From Cyclobacterium roseum (lineage in GTDB: Bacteria; Bacteroidota; Bacteroidia; Cytophagales; Cyclobacteriaceae): 64,000 nt of DNA. The stretch spans positions 356,987 to 420,986 of the forward strand of contig NZ_WNKF01000003.1 in assembly GCF_010119225.1 (NCBI RefSeq). Reading direction: 5' to 3'. The position numbers and the translations under genes are program-made. Shown in pieces: positions 16,142-21,985 of this stretch (positions are counted from its first letter, which is position 1; every line of letters begins with the position of its first letter). The notes below the pieces were generated by a model. That model saw only the letters and a program-made list of their open reading frames with translations, had not been told where the DNA came from and did no database searches.

Positions 16142-17275
16142 ATGAGAAAAAATTATTGTGCAATTGAAAGTATTGGCTGTAAAAGTCACTATTTTCTTTT
16201 CTGGTCAAGATTTATTCTTAGTGCAGGAAATCTTTTTTGTATTTTGGTAATTTTACTTGGTGCTTGCAATTCAAGTAAAGACAAACCAAATGAAAAGATA
16301 TTCACATGGAACTCCATTTCTTCTCTCGAAAAGAAGATATATGGGGAGAAAATTGTCGTTGAGGAATTGAAAATGCCCAAAAGACTACTTTATAAGAATG
16401 ATAAATTACTAATTACTGAATCAGCCCCGGGAAATAACTTTGTACACGTTTTCGATGGGAAAAACCTTAAATACCTTTTCCCAACCGGTGCGGTAGGTTA
16501 TGGGCCAGGGGAAATGCCCAATGCCTGGACAATTGAGAGTGGAATTGATGAGAACACCTTTTGGGTGTATAGTCTGGAGGGAAAAGTTTTTTCGGAATAT
16601 GGGCTGAAAAATGTCAATGATTCCAAAGCCTTTACCCAAGTGCGTCAAAAAGAAGATTTTTACCTCGCTATGGGCCTCACATGGAGCTCAGATAGCACTT
16701 TCATGACTTTTTTAGTTCGCGGTGAGGACAAGTTTGTTGAATTTAGTACCGATGGAACGAGGGTTAAAAGCTATGGCAAGTGGAAAGGGTTGGTTCCAGG
16801 CAATTTTGAAGACCATGTCATAGCAGATCTTCATCAAGGAAAACTAATGGGTGATCCTTCAGCTGGCAAATTTATCAAGGCCAGCATATTTAGAGACCAT
16901 TTGGAAATCCTGGACAAGAAAAGCGGACAGATAATTGGAATCAACGGGCCTGAAAATTCCATACCCGAATTTCAAGCAGTCGATGCGGGTGCTGTAGTCA
17001 CTTCCGACCATCCCTTGGCTTATATGGACGCATTTTTAGGTAAAGAGCATATTTTTGGATTATATTCAGGCAAAACTGACAAAGAAATCAGGGAGCAAGG
17101 AAGAGGGGAAACGGATCTGTTTGTCTTTGATCTTTTAGGAAATGTGAAAGCAGTTTTAAAGCTGGATACACCTATAAGCTCCTTTACGGTAGACGAAAAG
17201 GGCCAACGAATCTTTGGGATAACCACAGATAGAGAACCCGGCGTGGTGGTTTTTGACTACAATCTTGAGAAATAG
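16142..17275 (+). CDS. TolB-like six-bladed beta-propeller lipoprotein C
   Basis: 377 residues from ATG at 16142; starts at 16118 and 16121 overlap peptide 2 and add only eight residues. The lipoprotein signal is unusually long: a basic, aromatic n-region before NLFCILVILLGACNSS with Cys near residue 42. Family blocks are FPTGAVGYGPGEMPNA, LTWSSDSTFMTFLVRGEDKF, ADLHQGKLMGDPSAGKF, ILDKKSGQIIGINGPENSIP, TDLFVFDLLGN and EPGVVVFDY. It aligns along its full length with propellers A and D and less well with B. It starts one base after peptide 2, the tightest coupling of the three cassettes. Ligand and function unknown. Confidence 0.82.
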   Translation: MRKNYCAIESIGCKSHYFLFWSRFILSAGNLFCILVILLGACNSSKDKPNEKIFTWNSISSLEKKIYGEKIVVEELKMPKRLLYKNDKLLITESAPGNNFVHVFDGKNLKYLFPTGAVGYGPGEMPNAWTIESGIDENTFWVYSLEGKVFSEYGLKNVNDSKAFTQVRQKEDFYLAMGLTWSSDSTFMTFLVRGEDKFVEFSTDGTRVKSYGKWKGLVPGNFEDHVIADLHQGKLMGDPSAGKFIKASIFRDHLEILDKKSGQIIGINGPENSIPEFQAVDAGAVVTSDHPLAYMDAFLGKEHIFGLYSGKTDKEIREQGRGETDLFVFDLLGNVKAVLKLDTPISSFTVDEKGQRIFGITTDREPGVVVFDYNLEK

Positions 17276-17366
17276 TAGTTGATAAGAAAAAAATATGAAA
17301 ATAGTACCATTATGGAAATGAAGTCTCATATGGGTCGCTTCAAGTATAGTATATCGTATTTTCTAA

Positions 17367-17594
17367 TTGGCACGCTTTCATTGCCAAACAATTTTACTCA
17401 CTACCGGCTGGCAGTTTGGGGTTAGTGGTACGGAAGTGCCTTTTTCTGCAACCGAAGTGGCGTTGGAGAAGGCGATTGCGGGTTCTAATGAATATGGAGG
17501 CGTATGTTGCTCGTGGAATGACTTCTGTCCGCACCCAATTGGGTTGAAATTTGCAGACTCCATTTGGGTTCCAAATGATGATACCTGTATTTAA
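17367..17594 (+). CDS. Leader/core peptide 3, chimeric 5' end
   Basis: 75 residues from a TTG at 17367; TAA lies just upstream at 17364-17366. From GWQFGVSGTEVPFSATEVALEKAI onward (its DNA starts near 17407) it follows the other leaders, ending AGSNEYGG and a core with four Cys (CC, DFCPH, DTCI). The first 14 residues, however, are unlike copies 1 and 2 and are not a good signal peptide. A different frame starting with ATG at 17318 encodes MKSHMGRFKYSISYFLIGTL, a better signal sequence, and would join the leader after a one-base shift. I read this copy as recombined within the shared GGCTGGCAGTTTGGGGTTAG and possibly inactive. Confidence 0.45.
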   Translation: MARFHCQTILLTTGWQFGVSGTEVPFSATEVALEKAIAGSNEYGGVCCSWNDFCPHPIGLKFADSIWVPNDDTCI

Positions 17595-17606
17595 CTAACT
17601 TTTAAT

Positions 17607-17634
17607 GGAGTAGGCTTCAAAGATGTCCTACTCC
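17607..17634 (+). terminator. Hairpin between peptide 3 and propeller D
   Basis: Perfect 8-bp stem GGAGTAGG / CCTACTCC with a 12-nt loop, then CTTTCAACTTGATTTT. It occupies the same place as the hairpin after peptide 1 but its sequence is unrelated, so the position rather than the sequence is conserved. Confidence 0.5.
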
Positions 17635-17668
17635 CTTTCAACTTGATTTTGAAATCAATTCTCAAGAA

Positions 17669-18763
17669 ATGATGCGCAATAAATTAACCCTTCTAGCCGG
17701 ATTTTTAGCTTTAGGCTTTGCCTGTTCTCCCGCATCGGAGGAAAACGAAATCGAAGAAATCGTAGTTTTTGATGAAAAGGATCTTCCGGATCCGATAGCC
17801 TTGGTCGGGAAAAAATACAATTTCCCCAACATAACAAACCCGAGAAATATTTTGTGTTTGGAAGATTTCCTGGTGGTAAGTGAAAGAAGCAATGGGGATC
17901 TTTTGCATATCCTAGACATACAATCCGAAAAATACATCCGCAGTACCGGGAAGAATGGCCTTGGTCCGGGAGAAGCAACCTTGGTATGGAAATTGGAACC
18001 CGCCTTTGAAAAAGAAAGCTTCTGGTGCTACGATTTGGAACAAACTTTTTTTTCAAAGTACTCCGTTAATGAAGGGACTTCCAAATTGGCAGAAAGCCAG
18101 TTGAGATTGGGAGAGATTTTCCATTATGTAGCTGATTTGACCTGGGCATCAGATACCAGCTTATTGGTTACGATGGTGGATGGTAACGATAAGTATTTTG
18201 AGGTGTCGCTGCAAGGGGATACATTGGCCGCCTACGGTACCTGGGACAGTATGATTGATCGCAAAGATGTTCCTTACAATGTGATAAGCAGTATACATCA
18301 GGGAAGATTAAAAGCCTCTCCCGATAAACGTAAATTTATTGCTGCCGGATCCAGACGGGATTTTATCGATGTATTGGATAAAGAATCCGGTAAGATCCTT
18401 TCCATCAGAGGCCCTGTAGATGAAGTTCCCGAATTTGAGGTGGACTACAGTAGGGGCTATCCCATGGCAGCTATGAACATGAAAACACTTACGGTAAAGT
18501 ATTTGGATAGTTTTGCCGGGAAAGATCGAATATACGGGCTTCACCTGGGTAAAAGCTTTCGAAACATCAGTGATCCAGATGAATTGAATCGGATTTTTGT
18601 TTTTGATTACCAAGGAAAAATTGTACATCAGTATTCGCTAGACTACCCGCTAACCGGATTTACCGTGGATGAAGACAATAGTATCATCTATGGACTCACC
18701 GTAGATGAGGAGCCCAATGTTGTTGCCTTTGCCTTGCCGGAGGGTTCGCTGCTCACAGAGTAG
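17669..18763 (+). CDS. TolB-like six-bladed beta-propeller lipoprotein D
   Basis: 364 residues; lipoprotein signal NKLTLLAGFLALGFACSPAS. Closest to propeller A: DLPDPIALVGKKYNFPNITN, STGKNGLGPGEATLV, LTWASDTSLLVTMVDGNDKY, SSIHQGRLKASPDKRKF, GKILSIRGPVDEVPEFEVDY, RIFVFDYQGKI and EPNVVAFALP occur in the same order. These blocks fit six four-stranded blades. It follows peptide 3 and its hairpin, and lies 46 bp before the split propeller gene on the same strand. Its GC content is higher than that of propeller B and close to the genome average, so it is not obviously foreign. Role unknown. Confidence 0.84.
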   Translation: MMRNKLTLLAGFLALGFACSPASEENEIEEIVVFDEKDLPDPIALVGKKYNFPNITNPRNILCLEDFLVVSERSNGDLLHILDIQSEKYIRSTGKNGLGPGEATLVWKLEPAFEKESFWCYDLEQTFFSKYSVNEGTSKLAESQLRLGEIFHYVADLTWASDTSLLVTMVDGNDKYFEVSLQGDTLAAYGTWDSMIDRKDVPYNVISSIHQGRLKASPDKRKFIAAGSRRDFIDVLDKESGKILSIRGPVDEVPEFEVDYSRGYPMAAMNMKTLTVKYLDSFAGKDRIYGLHLGKSFRNISDPDELNRIFVFDYQGKIVHQYSLDYPLTGFTVDEDNSIIYGLTVDEEPNVVAFALPEGSLLTE

Positions 18764-18809
18764 GCAGGTAATAGGCTAGTTGAAGCGATTTGATTTTAAA
18801 GCACTTACT

Positions 18810-19577
18810 ATGATAAATCGACATTACAGCATTTTTGTGATCATTATTTTTTTAGCCGCCTGTGAAAAGCCTGTCACTTATACAATTGAAGGTGAGGAAA
18901 GCCAGCATATTCTGTTTCAAGATTTAGAAATAATTGCCCTGCCTTATAAAATTGATAAAATAGTTCCTTTGGAGACAACAGGAAATAATTTTTTATCCGA
19001 CAATCTAAAGGTAAAGCTCACTCCTGATTTTATTTTTGTTTTTGATGAAGAAATCAGAGATGCCGTGCATCAATTTGACCACAGTGGCCAATATTTGGGC
19101 GAAATAATCAGCACAGGAGACGGCCCGGGAAAAGTCAGCCGGATTTATGACTTTACGGTTTCCGAAAAGGGGGTAGAACTTTTGGTGGGAAGGGGCTCCT
19201 ATTCAGAGGTGGTGGTGGTTGCTATAGCGGATAAAAAGATCATTGAAACGCTTCAGCTCGATGTCATTGGTTTTTCATTTGAAAAAAATAATGACTATTA
19301 CTACGTTTACTCAAGTTACAATTATCCGCTTGCTGAATACCGGGTTTCGAAAATAGATTTGGAAGGGAATACAATAGTGGGTTTTTTAAAGAATGATTAT
19401 TCCGGGAAGATGGTGCCCATGATTGAAAGGAATCTTTATGGGATGGATGAAACGGTTTTTCTTGTTGAGTCTTTTAATAACCGCATCTATGAACTTACGG
19501 ATGAACAACTAACTTGCAAATTTATTCTTGACTTTGGAAGCTATAATTTCCCTACGGACCTATTGGACAGGAAATGA
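18810..19577 (+). CDS. Six-bladed beta-propeller lipoprotein E, N-terminal part (split gene)
   Basis: 255 residues from ATG at 18810 (TTG at 18780 also in frame). Lipoprotein signal FVIIIFLAACEKP. IDKIVPLETTGNNFLS, then FIFVFDEEIRDAVHQFDHSG and GEIISTGDGPGKVSRIYDF, are hallmarks of the DUF5128-type six-bladed propellers of Bacteroidota, which are about 370-400 residues long. The frame ends after CKFILDFGSYNFPTDLLDRK, a point normally inside the fifth blade. The rest of the protein continues in the next frame from the overlapping ATGA. Either one A was lost from a short A-run, or the two halves are made separately by coupled translation. Confidence 0.75.
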   Translation: MINRHYSIFVIIIFLAACEKPVTYTIEGEESQHILFQDLEIIALPYKIDKIVPLETTGNNFLSDNLKVKLTPDFIFVFDEEIRDAVHQFDHSGQYLGEIISTGDGPGKVSRIYDFTVSEKGVELLVGRGSYSEVVVVAIADKKIIETLQLDVIGFSFEKNNDYYYVYSSYNYPLAEYRVSKIDLEGNTIVGFLKNDYSGKMVPMIERNLYGMDETVFLVESFNNRIYELTDEQLTCKFILDFGSYNFPTDLLDRK

Positions 19578-19960
19578 TGGTGACTTTTGAACAGTTAAAT
19601 GCGGATGGTTTCTTTAGTATCCGCCATCATTTTGAAAATAATGGTATTTCCCTGACCGGTATCCAATTCCAAAAAGAGCGTAGTAGCCAATCCTATCACC
19701 TGATAATGTATCAAAACTCAAATAAACCCATAAAAAACAAACTGGAGGAAGGCTGGGGGGATATTTTTAAGCATCCTGGGGGAATAACGGGTTTGGACAA
19801 AATCGTTTTTTCAACCCATCCGCTAAATCTGATCCGGAATGCGGCATTTTTTGACGGAAACCAAGTCGTGAAATCAGCATTAAAGAAACTTGAAAATCAG
19901 GACAATCCTGTTTTGATCTATTCCAACCTTCAATTCAATACCAAAAACAATTCCCAATGA
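19574..19960 (+). CDS. Propeller E, C-terminal part (-1 frame)
   Basis: 128 residues, no signal peptide, starting at the ATG that overlaps the stop of the upstream half by four bases (ATGA). MMVTFEQLNADGFFSIRHHF follows on directly from LLDRK in family order, and ESNGI-like strand patterns (NNGISLTGIQFQKE, SSQSYHLIMYQNS) continue the blades. Without the first half it would lack both export signal and most of the fold, so as a separate protein it makes little sense. The join would need a -1 shift. Its end overlaps the start of the next gene by four bases. Confidence 0.65.
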   Translation: MMVTFEQLNADGFFSIRHHFENNGISLTGIQFQKERSSQSYHLIMYQNSNKPIKNKLEEGWGDIFKHPGGITGLDKIVFSTHPLNLIRNAAFFDGNQVVKSALKKLENQDNPVLIYSNLQFNTKNNSQ

Positions 19961-20451
19961 ACGCCAACTATCTGATAGAAAACATCATCTTTTTTTGCTT
20001 CGTTTTGACCATTGCTATTGGCTGCAATTCATCCGGTAAGGATGGAAAACAAATGGTTTTCCCAACCGATTTAACCGTAATTGAGCCAAGCGATTCCGTT
20101 AAATTTGATAACAGCTGGTTTGACAGCAAATACAAAGTTGCAGTATATATGAATAAAGTCGGCCGTTCCATAACAACCCTGGACTGGCAACCTGCGATAT
20201 CAAACAATAAGGAGGTCGCCTTCCTTTTCTATATCTCAGAAAAAGACCCTTCCAAATTGATCCGCCAATTGAAAGAAAACAATTTTTCGCACCCAGTCCT
20301 TCACGACCCGAATAAAGAATTTTATAAAGTGAACGGTATCGGGGAAGTATCCTTTATTTCATTTTTGCTAAAAGATGATCGCAAAGTAGAAATGGGAAAT
20401 CCCTCCTTTCCCAACTTTCAGGAGAGGCTTGAGGCATTGACCAGGGAATAA
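19957..20451 (+). CDS. Thioredoxin-like lipoprotein lacking CXXC
   Basis: 164 residues with a lipoprotein signal (FVLTIAIGCNSSG). The layout is that of a TlpA/AhpC-like fold: KYKVAVYMNKVGRSITTLDW, NNKEVAFLFYISEKDPSKLI, HPVLHDPNKEFYKVNGI and SFISFLLKDDRKVEMGNPSF. There is no Cys in the mature part, so redox chemistry by a Cys pair is excluded. The DPNKEFYKVNGI block corresponds to YDEGNKLFESNRF of the protein at 14348, marking the two as distant relatives with the same genomic context. The start overlaps the split propeller by four bases, so it ends that operon. Confidence 0.65.
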   Translation: MNANYLIENIIFFCFVLTIAIGCNSSGKDGKQMVFPTDLTVIEPSDSVKFDNSWFDSKYKVAVYMNKVGRSITTLDWQPAISNNKEVAFLFYISEKDPSKLIRQLKENNFSHPVLHDPNKEFYKVNGIGEVSFISFLLKDDRKVEMGNPSFPNFQERLEALTRE

Positions 20452-20931
20452 TGGGGTAAACCAAACGGTTAATCCATTAGCAAACCTGACTCGTTTTGTT
20501 GGTAACCCGATTGTCGGAGAAATCAACGGTATGAAAGAGAAATTTTTTACTCGAATAGTTTACAGAAATTTATATATTTCAAATAAACATTTCATAGCTA
20601 CACAGGCTCCAGGCCCGTTTGTGACAAGCCAATTGAATCATTTCAATTTTCTGGAATTTAGTATAGGAAACAGTTAATCCTTCTTTTGAATTATACCCAT
20701 ACGGGTCCAATTCGTAGATAACTCATTTTCCTCATAACAGCAATGCAGTTGCCACAAATTTAGCTTTGTTGGACTGTGAACGGGCAATCCTTGCTAATTT
20801 TTCACCTCACTTTGAATAAAGTGGGGCAAAAAACTGTTTTAGTAGCAACTACAATGGCCCTATCTACTCAATAGAGCAAGTTTTAAGGAACTTGAGTAAA
20901 AAGTCCCACCAATTAATTTTGTGACTAAACC
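20452..20931. other. AT-rich spacer without genes
   Basis: 480 bp between the propeller cluster and the REP/RAYT element. No ORF and no tRNA are seen. It holds the word GCAAACCTGACTCGTTTTGT near 20480, a degenerate form of the palindrome upstream of the peptides. Confidence 0.5.
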
Positions 20932-21151
20932 CAGGGGCGTAGCCCTGTAATCTTAGTAGAAGAAACCTGCGTCGACGAAAATGAGGGGCGTTAGCCCTGA
21001 AATCTATTCCGTCCTTCCGTCAAGACAACAATTTGGAGTCAAAGCCCTCACAGAATTGTTCAGGCAGCAACCCACATTTATCATTGAACGGTTGTCATTT
21101 CCTAGTTAGCATAAATCTATATCCAGCCGAAATCCAGGGACGTATCCCTGA
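20932..21151. repeat. REP-like hairpins, left group (three copies)
   Basis: Three short imperfect palindromes: CAGGGGCGTAGCCCTG at 20932-20947, GAGGGGCGTTAGCCCTGA at 20983-21000, and CAGGGACGTATCCCTG at 21135-21150. In the third the stem base pair changes from G-C to A-T on both sides, so the pairing is kept. The first is followed by TAATCTTAGTAGAA, which reappears inverted on the right side of the transposase gene. Confidence 0.8.
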
Positions 21152-21159
21152 GACCTAAG

Positions 21160-21621
21160 TCAGTCGTACCATTCAAAAAGATATTTGGGATCATATTCAA
21201 CACCGAATTTGTCAAGCAACTTCAAATACTCATCCCTAAACGATTGCTTCTTATGGTGTTCGGGTTGGTTCAAGACATATTTTACGACCCTATCAATGTG
21301 GGACCTGGAATAGGAAAACGCCCCAAATCCGTCCTGCCATGCGAATTTACCAGGAACAAGCTTTTTTTGGTTCAGCCATGTTGTTGAACCTGACTTGACC
21401 TGTTCCATTAGTTTGGAAGGGGAAATAGTAGGGTGTATACTCGCAAAAAGGTGTGTATGATCTGGGTTACAATAGATAGCATACGTTTTACATTTATGGT
21501 TGGAAACGATTCCACACATGACCTTCTCCAATTCGTCACGGTAAGACTCCCTGATAAAGTTTCCCCTGCCCTGGACAGAGAAAACGAATTGGACGTATAG
21601 TTGTGTATATGTATTTGCCAT
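21160..21621 (-). CDS. REP-associated tyrosine transposase (RAYT, IS200-like Y1)
   Basis: 153 residues. Y1_Tnp landmarks: QLYVQFVFSVQGR at the N terminus, the HUH metal-binding motif in NPDHTHLFASIHP, the following SPSKLMEQVKSGSTTWLNQK, and a catalytic Tyr in the GAFSYSRSHIDRVVKYVLNQ helix. The length and the C-terminal tail with KYLFEWYD are typical of the short Bacteroidota IS200-like group. It is intact. REP-like hairpins lie on both sides and one starts 10 bp beyond its start codon. RAYTs nick and mobilise REP hairpins and are usually single-copy domesticated enzymes rather than ordinary insertion sequences. Downstream, its stop lies only 9 bp from a hairpin. Confidence 0.9.
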   Translation of the reverse strand: MANTYTQLYVQFVFSVQGRGNFIRESYRDELEKVMCGIVSNHKCKTYAIYCNPDHTHLFASIHPTISPSKLMEQVKSGSTTWLNQKKLVPGKFAWQDGFGAFSYSRSHIDRVVKYVLNQPEHHKKQSFRDEYLKLLDKFGVEYDPKYLFEWYD

Positions 21622-21985
21622 TTTATGATGTCAGGGCTGAGCCACTTTGGATCCTTAAAACTAATTTAGTTCTACAAAGATTAAGTACCAAAGCTTTTGC
21701 AAGTTGTTTTACATTTCCGCAGTAAAAAGATTTCAGGGCCATGCCCCTCTGATTCCCGACTTAAATTCTCTTCTACTAAGATATCAGGGCTACGCCCCTA
21801 TGGTTCGTGATACTAACTACGATCTAGAACGGTTTGGGAAAAAAGCTATATTTCTAAACTTGAAAATGGAAGAGCTAATATACAACTATCGACTTTGATA
21901 CGAATTTTTGAACAGGGGCTAAATAAGAAGCTTGGATTAACTTTTTTGTAAATGGATGAAAAGGGATAGTACCTTGCCTTTACCC
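21622..21985. repeat. REP-like hairpins, right group, in a gene-free spacer
   Basis: 364 bp. Contains a half-copy (CAGGGCTGAGCC, 21632-21643), CAGGGCCATGCCCCT at 21734-21748, and CAGGGCTACGCCCCT at 21785-21799 preceded by TTCTACTAAGAT. The stems GGGC/GCCC are constant while the three loop bases vary (CAT, TAC). No gene is credible here: a 64-codon frame is made of the repeats. Confidence 0.75.

Larger units (their letters stand above)
20932..21806 (-). mobile_element. RAYT gene with flanking mirrored REP sequences
   Basis: The outer hairpins at 20932-20962 and 21771-21799 are inverted copies of one sequence (TTCTACTAAGAT, two bases, then CAGGGCTACGCCCCT), with the Y1 transposase gene between them. 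This is the BIME/REPtron layout known for REP-associated tyrosine transposases. Confidence 0.7.

Noticed and set aside
12571..20451. Complete RiPP biosynthetic cluster
   Set aside because: Peptides resemble precursors, but I find no maturation enzyme (radical SAM, LanM, YcaO or C39 transporter) in the window.
20932..21806. CRISPR array from repeated CAGGG words
   Set aside because: The repeats are palindromic, of both orientations, few and irregularly spaced, and flank a RAYT gene; there are no cas genes.
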